DNA of 64,000 nucleotides, taken from Arthrobacter_E sp044748305. Lineage in GTDB: Bacteria > Actinomycetota > Actinomycetes > Actinomycetales > Micrococcaceae. The stretch is taken from positions 1-64,000 of the forward strand of contig NZ_JBIVFT010000012.1 in the NCBI RefSeq assembly GCF_044748305.1, given 5' to 3'. The position numbers and the translations under genes are program-made. Shown in pieces: positions 25,213-33,774 of the stretch (position 1 is the first letter of the stretch; every line of letters begins with the position of its first letter). The notes under the pieces were generated by a model. It searched no databases. It saw only the letters and a program-made list of their open reading frames with translations, and was not told the origin of the DNA.

Positions 25213-28200
25213 TCAGCCCTTCACCTGGCAGGCCAGGTATCCGATCCAGGCCAGGGTGTAGCGGGCCCAGCCCACGACGTCCCACCAGTTCTTCGGGGGA
25301 ACCGGCTTGGTGCACTGCGGCTGCGTCGGCGTGGTCTTGCCGACCTCGACGGCGAGCTTCACCGTGGTGCCGGACTCCGCGGCCTTGAGCACCAGCGCGC
25401 CCGTACCCGCTGCGGCACCGGCCGGAACGGGGAAGGAGACGGTCGCTGCGCCGGAGCTGACCGGCGCCGTGCCCAAGGTGGTGACCTTGCCGGCGGCGTC
25501 CGTGAAGGTGGCCGTCAGCGAGGTGTTCACCGGGCTGCCGAGGGACGTGAGGTCCAGCTTGGACACCGCCGTCTGGAGCTTCTCACCCGGCTTGACGCCC
25601 GCGGGAGTGGAGTTGACCACGGCCACGCTGCGGCGGGCGAAGTCGGGGGACAGCGGGGAGTTGGCCTTCAGGTAGGCCATCCACGCATCCCGGTCCACCA
25701 GACCGGAGTCACGGGTGTTCGTGCCCTGGGTGAAGACGCGGAAGTTGTCGCCACCGGTGGCGAGGAAGCTGAACGTCCCCACCCGGTACGACTTCGCCGG
25801 GTCGATCGGCTGGCCGTTGACCACGATGGAGGTCACACGGTCACCGGCCGCCCGGGAGGCGTCATAGGTGTAGTTGACGTTCTTGGACAGGCCCAGCTGC
25901 AGGTACGGACGGCTCGGGACCGTGCCGTCCGGGTTGGTCTGCCACTGCTGTTCCAGGAGCGTCTTGACCTGTGCGCCCGTCAGGCTGGTGGTCCAGAGGT
26001 TGTTCACGAAGGGCAGCACCGCGTTCGCCTGAGCGTAGGTGATGGTGCCGTCCGTGCCGTAGTACAGTTCGTTGCGCAGACCGCCCGGGTTGACGACGCC
26101 GATCTCGGCACCGCCCACGGACGGATCCTTGAGCGAAGCGACGAGGGAGTCCGCCACCAGATTGCCCAGGGTGGATTCGCTGGAACGGTCATCGCGCACC
26201 GGAGTCCCCGTGCTCGGGTCCTTGGTGAAGGCGGTGGTGATGTCCTTGGTCACCTTGCCCACCGGCTGAGCCCCGACCACCTGTGCGTCGGCGAGGGCCT
26301 TCTTCACGATGGTGTCCACGGCCTTGACCCGGGGGTAGGCGGCGATGAGATCCGCCGGAGCGTCCTTGGTGCGGGCGACGTTCCGCGCGGTGTAGGAGGA
26401 GACCTGCTTCCTGGTCAGGTCGACCGTCAGTTCGATCTGACCGACGTTCTCACCGTAGCTGCCGGTCTGGACCACGGGACGGGTCTTCCCGTCCTGGCCG
26501 GGAACGGGGCCGTCCCAGGCGTACTCCTTGTGGGTGTGACCGGTGAAGATCGCGTTCACGTCCGGGCTCGTCTCGGTGACGATCTTGGCGAAAGCACCAC
26601 CCGCGGCGATCTCCTGCTGGAGCGTGGCGCCGTCCGGCGTGCCGGCCCCGGCGCCCTCGTGGTACTCGGCCACGATGACGTCTGCGAGCTTGCCGGCCTT
26701 GATCTTGGCCGCGACGCGGTTCACGGCATCCACCGGATCACCGAAGTCGAGATCGGCGATGCCGGCGGGAGTGACCAGGGAGGGCACCTCCTGGGTCACG
26801 GCGCCGACGACGGCGACCTTGACACCGTTCAGGTCCAGCACCTGGTACTCGGGCAGAGCCGGATCCTGGGTGCCCTTCTTGTAGACGTTCGCACCCAGGT
26901 ACGGGAACTTGGCGTTGTTGCCGCCCGCGATCACACGATCGCGCAGATCGGCCCAGCCGCCGTCGAACTCATGGTTGCCGACTGCGGAGGCGGTCAATCC
27001 CAAGGTGTTGAGCACATCGATGGTCGGCTGGTCCTTCGCCATGGAGGAGGCGAAGAGCGAGGCGCCGATGTTGTCGCCGGCGGAGACGAAAGCGGTGCCG
27101 CCGGGGGTGGCGGCCGCGCGCAGCTTCTCCAGGGTGCCGGCCACGTTGACCGTGTTGGTGTCGATGCGGCCGTGGAAGTCGTTCACCCCGAGCAGGTTCA
27201 GGGTTGCGGTGGTCTCCTTGGGCTTGGTGTTCACGCCGACGATCACGGGGTCGTGGTCGCTGGTGCGGAACTGGTTCGGCTCGTAGAAGTTGGTGACGTT
27301 GTAGTTCCACCGGCTGTACTCGTGGGCGATGGACTCCACCGAGTTGATGTTCCAGATGTCGGCGCCGTTGACCATCGCATCAGCGGTGGGCGAGGCCAGG
27401 ATGTGATCCAGGGATCCGACCAGACCGCTGAACAGGTAGGAGTGCTTCTGGCTGCCGTCCGCGTTCTTGGCCTTGCCGTCCTGATCGACGAAGCCCGCGT
27501 CCGTCAGGACGTTGATCGGGTCTTCCTTGCTGTACGCGTTGAAGTCGCCGATCAGGAAGACCTTGTCCGTCCCCTTGGACTTCTCCAGGGAGTCCACGAA
27601 GCCCAGGAGCGACTTGGACTGGGCCACGCGGGCGAGGTTGGAAGCGCCCTGGCCCTTGTCGGTGTCGTCCGGGGTCGCCGCGGAGCTCTTGGACTTGAAG
27701 TGGTTGGCGACGGCGATGAACTCCTGCGCCGCCGTGCCGCCGACCGGCTTGAACACCTGGGCCAGCGGCTTGCGGGCCAGAGCGAAGGCGGTGGTGTCGT
27801 TGTGGATGATCGACTCGCCGACAGGTTCCGCGACAGCCTTCTTGTAGATGAAGGCCGTCCGGATGACGTCCTCGTCCGCCAGAGGCGGCAGCGTCGAGGG
27901 GCTGCGGACGTAGTCCCAGGTGCCCGGTGCGGCCGCGTTGAGTGCCGTCACCAGCTTGGAGAGCGCGTCGTCACGGTTCTTGCCGAACTTGGCGGAGTTC
28001 TCCATCTCCATGAGCGTCACGATGTCCGCGCCGGAGCCGTTGATGGCCGCCACGGTCTTGTCCAGCTGACGCTTGTAGTTGGCCGCGTCGGCCGCACCGC
28101 GGGCATCGCAGCCGCCCTTGACGGTGACGGGGGCGCCGTCGCGGTCGGTGTAGTAGGTGCAGCCGGTGAGCTGGTCGCCGGTGGTGGGGAAGAAGTTCAG

Positions 28201-29763
28201 CACGTTGAAGGAGGCGAGCTTGAGATCGCCGCCCACCGCGTTGGGCACGTCGGCACGGGTGTTGCCGAAGCTTGCGGGCTGGACCGTGTCCGCGTTGGCC
28301 GGGGTGAGCTGATCCAGCGGCTCGAAGCGCCAGTCATTGTTGCCGTAGCCGAGGATCACATTGGTCTTGAAGGTGACCGGGGAGCCGACGCGCACCGGAT
28401 CTGCCGCCGTCAGGTACGGGATCGGCAGCGCCTTGGTGGTGGCGTTGGAGAGGAAGTTCGTGGTGGCACCGTCGTCCAGCTTGATGCTGCGGGCGGCGTT
28501 GTCCGCGGCCACGGCCTGGTTCTCGGCGGTTCCGTACGGCGCGACCGCGTTGGGCTGCGTCGCAGGGGTCTTGCCCGAGGTCAGGCTCAGCTCGCCGTAC
28601 TGGTTGACGTAGTAATTGTCCGAGACCGTGAAGTCGCCCTCGGGAGCCAGGAGCATGCCTTCCAGGGACTCCTTGAACGCGGGGCTGGCGGGCAGGGTGA
28701 AGTGCGTGGCCTTGACCTCGGGAGCCGCCTCGTTGAGCTTGCTCAGGCCGGAGGCGCTGGTGACGTTCAGCTGGGTCTGGCCGAAGTACTCGCTGACGGT
28801 GCCGTTGAGCTGCACGTAGTCGCCGATGGCGACCGATCCGACGGTGCTGGGCGAGTAGACGAAGACCGCATCGGAGGCCTTGTGGTTCTGTTCGGTGAGG
28901 TCTCCACCGGTGCCCGGCGTCTGAACGTAGTAGCCGTTCAATCCGCCGGAGGCGTAGCGGGCCGTGACCTTGCCCTTGGTGGTGACGTTCTGCCCGACCA
29001 GGGGGCTGGCGTCACCGGCGCCCTGGATGTCGGCGATGGTGACATCACCGCCGGGGGTCGGCGTCGGGGTGGGCTCGGGGTCAGGGGTTCCCGTGCCGCC
29101 GGACGGCGTCGGGGTGATGTTTGAGCTGAGGCTGAAATCGGCGGAGTTGTCGTTGCTGTCCGCATGGTTGCTGCGGTTCAGGGACTTCACGTCCGTGTTC
29201 GACGACGGTGCGGTGGCGGCCTTCACCTCGTAGGTGTTGCTGCTGCCGTAGCCGAGGAGATCGGCCACATTGGCGGGCTCCACCTGGCTGCCGGTGCCGA
29301 GCCCGCTGATCGCGGTGGCCTGCTTGGCCAGGACGATCGTGCCGCTGGTTCCGGACGGATTGAACGACGGCGCGTCCAGGTCTGCGGACGGGAGTTCCGG
29401 TGCGGTCGAGGTCGCGCTGTTGCTGGCGCCCTTGATCAGGAAGGTTCCCTTCGCAGGGATGCTGCCTTTCAGGGCGGTGACGGAGTTCGGGGCCGCAGTG
29501 CCGGTGGCCGAACGGTACTGGAGGGACCAGCCGTCCAGGGTGATGGCGGCGTCCGAGGAGTTGTACAGCTCCACGAACTTGTTCTTGAACGCGGCACCGG
29601 CGCTTCCGCCGCTGAGATATGCCTCATCGATGACGACGGCGGAGGTACCCGGGGCGGCGACGGTGTTCACGAGCGCGAACGCCGGTGTCGTCGCCAACGG
29701 TGCCGCCAGCAAGGCGGCGGTCAGGGCACTCCCCAAGGTTGCTTTCGCAAGCGAGTGATTCAT
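25213..29763 (-). CDS. Secreted ExeM/NucH-type nuclease fused to 5'-nucleotidase
   Basis: 1516 aa. Signal peptide 1-30 (ALTAALLAAPLATTPAFA). Then a lamin-tail domain (about 35-150), an OB-fold segment near 255-350, an endonuclease/exonuclease/phosphatase domain (about 500-845; IGDFNAYSKEDP, SDHDPVIVGV), a metallophosphatase (from about 852; LLGVNDFHGRID, GNHEFDGGW) with 5'-nucleotidase C-domain (about 1150-1345; GNLVADSL, NPGGLRNELYYG), and an Ig-like end. It could degrade extracellular DNA and strip phosphate from the nucleotides. No LPXTG; the last 40 residues are aromatic. Near 29911-29928 GTTAACCCCGGGTTGAC is at best a weak phosphate-box candidate. Confidence 0.92.
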   Translation of the reverse strand: MNHSLAKATLGSALTAALLAAPLATTPAFALVNTVAAPGTSAVVIDEAYLSGGSAGAAFKNKFVELYNSSDAAITLDGWSLQYRSATGTAAPNSVTALKGSIPAKGTFLIKGASNSATSTAPELPSADLDAPSFNPSGTSGTIVLAKQATAISGLGTGSQVEPANVADLLGYGSSNTYEVKAATAPSSNTDVKSLNRSNHADSNDNSADFSLSSNITPTPSGGTGTPDPEPTPTPTPGGDVTIADIQGAGDASPLVGQNVTTKGKVTARYASGGLNGYYVQTPGTGGDLTEQNHKASDAVFVYSPSTVGSVAIGDYVQLNGTVSEYFGQTQLNVTSASGLSKLNEAAPEVKATHFTLPASPAFKESLEGMLLAPEGDFTVSDNYYVNQYGELSLTSGKTPATQPNAVAPYGTAENQAVAADNAARSIKLDDGATTNFLSNATTKALPIPYLTAADPVRVGSPVTFKTNVILGYGNNDWRFEPLDQLTPANADTVQPASFGNTRADVPNAVGGDLKLASFNVLNFFPTTGDQLTGCTYYTDRDGAPVTVKGGCDARGAADAANYKRQLDKTVAAINGSGADIVTLMEMENSAKFGKNRDDALSKLVTALNAAAPGTWDYVRSPSTLPPLADEDVIRTAFIYKKAVAEPVGESIIHNDTTAFALARKPLAQVFKPVGGTAAQEFIAVANHFKSKSSAATPDDTDKGQGASNLARVAQSKSLLGFVDSLEKSKGTDKVFLIGDFNAYSKEDPINVLTDAGFVDQDGKAKNADGSQKHSYLFSGLVGSLDHILASPTADAMVNGADIWNINSVESIAHEYSRWNYNVTNFYEPNQFRTSDHDPVIVGVNTKPKETTATLNLLGVNDFHGRIDTNTVNVAGTLEKLRAAATPGGTAFVSAGDNIGASLFASSMAKDQPTIDVLNTLGLTASAVGNHEFDGGWADLRDRVIAGGNNAKFPYLGANVYKKGTQDPALPEYQVLDLNGVKVAVVGAVTQEVPSLVTPAGIADLDFGDPVDAVNRVAAKIKAGKLADVIVAEYHEGAGAGTPDGATLQQEIAAGGAFAKIVTETSPDVNAIFTGHTHKEYAWDGPVPGQDGKTRPVVQTGSYGENVGQIELTVDLTRKQVSSYTARNVARTKDAPADLIAAYPRVKAVDTIVKKALADAQVVGAQPVGKVTKDITTAFTKDPSTGTPVRDDRSSESTLGNLVADSLVASLKDPSVGGAEIGVVNPGGLRNELYYGTDGTITYAQANAVLPFVNNLWTTSLTGAQVKTLLEQQWQTNPDGTVPSRPYLQLGLSKNVNYTYDASRAAGDRVTSIVVNGQPIDPAKSYRVGTFSFLATGGDNFRVFTQGTNTRDSGLVDRDAWMAYLKANSPLSPDFARRSVAVVNSTPAGVKPGEKLQTAVSKLDLTSLGSPVNTSLTATFTDAAGKVTTLGTAPVSSGAATVSFPVPAGAAAGTGALVLKAAESGTTVKLAVEVGKTTPTQPQCTKPVPPKNWWDVVGWARYTLAWIGYLACQVKG

Positions 29764-29968
29764 GGGGTTCTTTCTTGTCCAATTGTCTGGCGGTGGACCG
29801 CGTCCCGGGTGGTGATCCGGGAGCGCACAGGAGGTCCGTCAGGCCCTCGATGGCGAGGGCGTGTCAGCTGACCAAAGGGCGGAGCCAGCTGGACCAGTCC
29901 ACCAAGAGAGAGTTAACCCCGGGTTGACAGGAAAAGAAACTGTTCTTTCATGAATCGGGCGAAAAAGG

Positions 29969-30004
29969 GCCGCGTCGCCGTCACAAGCGTGACGGCGACG
30001 CGGC
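29969..30004 (-). terminator. Terminator of the VOC gene
   Basis: 16-bp perfect stem (29969-29984 with 29989-30004), loop AAGC, followed on the minus strand by TTTTTC. It ends the VOC transcript. Confidence 0.85.
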
Positions 30005-30012
30005 GAGGTGTC

Positions 30013-30795
30013 TCAGCCCTGGGGCAGCGACTGGTGCAGCATGAACGGCGCGCCCTGAGGGTCGGCGACATGGGCATGACGGCCATGGGGATCGTTCCAT
30101 GGCTCGCGGAGCACGGAACCACCGTTGTCGACGATCTGCTTCACCGCGGCGTCGGCGTCATCCACCACAAGGAAGATCTGCCAGTGGGAGGGCACGCCCT
30201 CCGGCAGGAAGGCGTCGGCGTCGAAGATTCCCGCGCGGGCGGACTCGCCTTCGCCCAGAGTGGTGTAGCGGAATTCAGGGGTGTCCTCCATGACGGAGGT
30301 CTCCCAGCCGAAGGCCTTGCGGTAGAACTCGACTGCGGCGTCGTAGCCGCGGCTGTTGAGCTCGTGCCAGCCCACGGAACCGGTCTCGTTGACCAGCTGG
30401 TAGCCGGTGTGGCCCAACGGCTCCCAGACGCCGATCACGGCGCCGGAAGGATCCTCCGCGATGGCCATGACGCCCATTTCCGGAACGGTCATGGGCGGAA
30501 CGAAGACATTGCCGCCGGCCTCGGTGATGGCGGCGGAGGTGGCTTCGGCGTCCGTGCTCTGCAGATAGATGCTCCAGGTGCTCGGCATCTGGGCCTGGTC
30601 CGGCTGCTTGGCCATGATCCCGGCCACCTGCTTGCCGTCCTTGTAGGCGGTGACATAGCCGCCATAGGTCTCTTCGTCCGAGCCTTCGAAGGTCCAGCCC
30701 AGGAGTTCACCATAGAACTTCTTGGCACCCTCGACGTCGTCGGTCATCAGATCTGCCCAGCAGGGGTCGCCGGGGACAAAAGTTGGGGTGGGCAT
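30013..30795 (-). CDS. Two-domain VOC (glyoxalase-fold) protein
   Basis: 260 aa from ATG 30795 (AAGAGAG upstream). Two vicinal-oxygen-chelate modules: 1-about 125 (PGDPCWADLMTDDVEGAKKF, GELLGWTF) and about 135-260 (VGWHELNSRGYDAAVEFYRK, FGWETSV, ADPQGAPFML). The layout resembles the mycobacterial CFP30B antigen group. Metal ligands are only partly apparent, and the substrate is unknown. Monocistronic, with its own terminator. Confidence 0.88.
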   Translation of the reverse strand: MPTPTFVPGDPCWADLMTDDVEGAKKFYGELLGWTFEGSDEETYGGYVTAYKDGKQVAGIMAKQPDQAQMPSTWSIYLQSTDAEATSAAITEAGGNVFVPPMTVPEMGVMAIAEDPSGAVIGVWEPLGHTGYQLVNETGSVGWHELNSRGYDAAVEFYRKAFGWETSVMEDTPEFRYTTLGEGESARAGIFDADAFLPEGVPSHWQIFLVVDDADAAVKQIVDNGGSVLREPWNDPHGRHAHVADPQGAPFMLHQSLPQG

Positions 30796-30990
30796 GATGT
30801 TGCTCTCTTTCCGATGAAGGTTCCGTCGTGATGAGACGGGTCGCGTGCCCGGAGGAGAACGACAGGGCGACGCTGACAATCCTGACGCTATGCCCGGGGT
30901 CTGACATTATTCAACGGTTCTCGCCTGGGGATTCGATGAACAGCAGCTGAGAGCCTCGGACGCCACGAGTGGTGCCGGAGAGTGGAGAAA

Positions 30991-31029
30991 ACACAGGAGG
31001 CGGCGCCGTCATGGCGCCGCCTCCTGTGT
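30991..31029 (-). terminator. Terminator of tRNA-Ser(TGA)
   Basis: 17-bp perfect stem (30991-31007 with 31013-31029), loop GTCAT, followed on the minus strand by TTTTCTCC, 6 nt behind the tRNA 3' end. Confidence 0.85.
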
Positions 31030-31034
31030 TCACG

Positions 31035-31122
31035 CGGAAGGTATGGGATTTGAACCCATGAGACGGGGTTACCGCCTACTGGTTTTCAAGACCAGCTCCT
31101 TCGGCCGCTCGGACAACCTTCC
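31035..31122 (-). tRNA. tRNA-Ser(TGA)
   Basis: 88-nt class II tRNA. Acceptor GGAAGGT pairs with ACCTTCC, the anticodon loop is CTTGAAA (anticodon TGA) in a GCTGGT/ACCAGT stem, with a long variable arm and GGTTCAAATCC T-loop. CCA is not encoded. Confidence 0.93.
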
Positions 31123-31211
31123 CTGCATCAAAGTGTTCCACAGCGCGGAGGTGGCTTCCAAACCTGGATGGAGGACACTATTCGGAGCCCCATGTCTACA
31201 TAATATGACCC

Positions 31212-31239
31212 TTGACTTAACTAATTTTGTCAATAATGC
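31212..31239 (+). promoter_or_regulatory. Promoter of the serine protease
   Basis: TTGACT (31212-31217), 16-bp AT-rich spacer, TAATGC (31234-31239), 80 bp before the start. The spacer region contains an inverted TTGAC/GTCAA pair. Confidence 0.5.
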
Positions 31240-31318
31240 TGAGCGGGCGCGCTCTTCGCCGAGCCGTTCCCGGCCGGTCACCGTCGATCGGCGGGTCACT
31301 GAGAAAGGTCAACGCAAG

Positions 31319-32512
31319 ATGTCTCGATACAGAAAGTCCGTACTTCATGCTGCCCTGGTGGCGTGCACCGCAGGTCTCGTGATGACTCAGCTCGCCGGAG
31401 GACCGGCCTTCGCCGCGACTCCCGCGCCCGCGACCGATGGCTTCTCCGCAGTGGATGAGGCGCTGGCCGAGCACCTGAACGTCACGCCGGCCAGAGCCCA
31501 CGAGATCTTCGCCCATGAAGCGGGACTCAGCGCCAAGGCCGACGAGCTCCAGAAGACCCTGTCCCATGCCGCTTCCGCGGGTGCGTGGATCGAGAAGGAT
31601 CAGCTGGTGGTCGCGGTCACGAACGAGGCCGCCGCGCAGCGCGTCCGCGCCGCGGGAGCCGTGGCCAGGACCGTGGCGAAGAGCGCGGAGAACCTGGATG
31701 CGCTGAACGGCAAGGTCGCCACCTTGGCAAAGAGCGCGCCGGGCTTCGCGAGCTGGGGCGTGGACGTCGAGAAGAACACGGTCACCGTCTCCGTGCTGGC
31801 AGGCAGCAAGGACGCTGCGACCAGGAAGGCCGTGGCCCAGGCGAAGAAGCTCGGTGCCACCGTCACACAGACCGACGGGGTTCCTCATGCCACGGCATCC
31901 ATGGTGGGTGGCGAGGAGTATGGCTTCGTGGAGAACGGCGGCAACTACGTGTGCTCGGTCGGCTTCGTGGCCCGGGACAGCTCGGGTCGCAATGCCATGG
32001 TCTCGGCCGGTCACTGCGCGGTGGACTCCAGCAACTTCACTTTCAAAGGTGCTCCCCTCGGCTCTGTGATCGGAGCGAGGTACCCGGGTAACGACTACTC
32101 CGCGTTCCGACTGGATTCGTCGGTGACTCCCACGGCGTCGGTGAGCACCTGGAACGGATCCACCGTGGCCGTGAGCGGGTCTCAGGAAGGTGCGGTGGGA
32201 GCCCAGGTCTGCAAGAGCGGCCGCACGACGGGCTGGACCTGCGGAACCATCACCGCGAAGAACCGTTCGGTGAGCTACGGCAGCGATTCGATTTCCGGCC
32301 TGACCGTGCACAACGCCTGCGTCGAACAGGGTGATTCGGGCGGGTCCAACATCTCCGGCACTCAGGCTCAGGGCGTCACGAGCGGTGCCAATCTGTACTC
32401 CTCCGGCGGCCGTCTGGTGTGTGGGGCATCCGTCGGACGGGCGAATGAGTCGTTCTACCAGCCGGTGGCACCGATCCTTTCGGCCTATGGTCTGACGCTG
32501 CTCACCCGCTGA
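31319..32512 (+). CDS. Secreted S1E serine protease (alpha-lytic/streptogrisin type)
   Basis: 397 aa from ATG 31319. Signal peptide 1-33 (GPAFAATP cleavage area), a pro-region of about 165 residues (APATDGFSAVDEALAEHL onward) acting as folding chaperone, then the mature chymotrypsin-like protease. Triad: His232 (SAGHCAV), Asp259 (GNDYSAF), Ser340 (EQGDSGGSN); disulfide Cys pairs flank them. An exported digestive protease. Its own promoter and a strong terminator make it a single unit. No C-terminal chitin-binding module. Confidence 0.95.
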   Translation: MSRYRKSVLHAALVACTAGLVMTQLAGGPAFAATPAPATDGFSAVDEALAEHLNVTPARAHEIFAHEAGLSAKADELQKTLSHAASAGAWIEKDQLVVAVTNEAAAQRVRAAGAVARTVAKSAENLDALNGKVATLAKSAPGFASWGVDVEKNTVTVSVLAGSKDAATRKAVAQAKKLGATVTQTDGVPHATASMVGGEEYGFVENGGNYVCSVGFVARDSSGRNAMVSAGHCAVDSSNFTFKGAPLGSVIGARYPGNDYSAFRLDSSVTPTASVSTWNGSTVAVSGSQEGAVGAQVCKSGRTTGWTCGTITAKNRSVSYGSDSISGLTVHNACVEQGDSGGSNISGTQAQGVTSGANLYSSGGRLVCGASVGRANESFYQPVAPILSAYGLTLLTR

Positions 32513-32564
32513 TCGCGACGTCCGTCACTCTGGAGTCGAGGGTTCTTCAGAACGCGGGCTGAGA

Positions 32565-32600
32565 ACGACGGCGCGTGCCCACCCGGGCACGCGCCGTCGT
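32565..32600 (+). terminator. Terminator of the serine protease
   Basis: 16-bp perfect stem (32565-32580 with 32585-32600), loop ACCC, 53 bp after the stop. Confidence 0.8.
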
Positions 32601-32703
32601 CGTGTGCCGTCGCAGCCGGTCGCACTCCGCGGTGAACGGATCGGGCGTCGGTCCCCGTGCACAATAGACAGGGGGCCAGGAGTCCACCAAGGAGAGGGAA
32701 AGC

Positions 32704-33687
32704 ATGCGAGCCGTTCAGATCAGCGAGCCCGGAGGGCCGGAAGTCCTGCACCTGAATGAGGTGCCGGATCCCGTGCCAGGGCCCGGTGACGTACTGATCG
32801 ACGTCGTCGCAGCAGGCCTCAACCGCGCCGATGTGCAGCAGCGCCGTGGCCACTACCCGCCGCCGCCCGGTGCCTCGGAGCTGCCCGGCCTCGAGGTCTC
32901 TGGCCGGATCTCCGGCTTCGGCCCGGGCGTCACCAAACCGTTCTCGGTGGGGGACAAGGTCGTGGCTCTGCTCTCGGGCGGTGGTTACGCGGAGAAAGTC
33001 GCGGTGCCGGCAGGGCAAGTGCTGCGCGTGCCCGAGGGTGTGGACCTGGTGACCGCAGCGGGTCTGCCGGAGGTGGCGGCCACGGTCTATTCCAATCTCT
33101 ACATGACCGCAGGCCTGCAGCCGGGGGAGACGGTTCTGGTCCACGGAGCCACGGGCGGCATCGGGACCTTCGCCATCCAATTGGCGAAGGCGCTCGGCTC
33201 CACCGTGGCGACCACCGCCGGGAGCGCTGAGAAGGTGGCCACGGCTCGCGGCTTCCTCGGAGCGGACGTCGCGATCGACTACACCCGTCAGGAGTTTCCG
33301 CAGGCCCTGCGCGAGGCGAACGGCGGACGCGGCGCGGATGTGATCCTGGATGTCGTCGGAGCGAAGTACCTGACCCAGAACATCGAGGCCCTCAACACGC
33401 ACGGACGCCTCGTGGTGATCGGTCTGCAGGGCGGGGCCAAGGGTGAACTGGATCTCGGCCAGCTGCTCACCAAGCGGGCGGCGGTCATCGGCACCACGCT
33501 GAGGGCGCGGCCCGTGGAGGAGAAGACCGCCATCATGGACGCCGTCCGGGACGTGGTCTGGCCCCTGCTCGTGGACGGTTCCGTGCGCCCGCTCGTCGCG
33601 AAGACCTTCCCGCTGGCCGAAGTCGCCGAGGCCCACCGCTACTTCGATTCCGGTCAACATACCGGGAAAGTCTTGTTGACCATGTGA
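32704..33687 (+). CDS. NAD(P)H:quinone oxidoreductase (zeta-crystallin type)
   Basis: 327 aa medium-chain reductase without the zinc ligands. N-terminal GroES-like half (GLNRADVQQRRGHYPPPPG, PGLEVSG), then the NADPH fold with VHGATGGIGTFAIQLAKAL. Belongs to the QOR/PIG3-like group that reduces quinones. GGAGAGGGAAAG precedes the ATG. A GC hairpin (33719-33739) separates it from cstA. The substrate is not predictable. Confidence 0.92.
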   Translation: MRAVQISEPGGPEVLHLNEVPDPVPGPGDVLIDVVAAGLNRADVQQRRGHYPPPPGASELPGLEVSGRISGFGPGVTKPFSVGDKVVALLSGGGYAEKVAVPAGQVLRVPEGVDLVTAAGLPEVAATVYSNLYMTAGLQPGETVLVHGATGGIGTFAIQLAKALGSTVATTAGSAEKVATARGFLGADVAIDYTRQEFPQALREANGGRGADVILDVVGAKYLTQNIEALNTHGRLVVIGLQGGAKGELDLGQLLTKRAAVIGTTLRARPVEEKTAIMDAVRDVVWPLLVDGSVRPLVAKTFPLAEVAEAHRYFDSGQHTGKVLLTM

Positions 33688-33718
33688 CTCACTTCTCCAC
33701 TAGGGTGCGTAGAGGGGG

Positions 33719-33739
33719 CCGGGAGCGTTGCGCTCCCGG
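33719..33739 (+). terminator. Hairpin between quinone reductase and cstA
   Basis: 9-bp perfect stem CCGGGAGCG/CGCTCCCGG with a 3-nt loop, 31 bp after the reductase stop. It could equally be a cstA leader hairpin. Confidence 0.5.
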
Positions 33740-33774
33740 AGCATTCACCGTCGCATGCACCCGAAGGAGGTCCC

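Noticed and set aside
25159..29124. 1321-codon plus-strand open frame
   Set aside because: It is fully antisense to the well-supported secreted nuclease/5'-nucleotidase and is rich in Gly/Val/Arg, as expected of the complement of a GC-rich gene.
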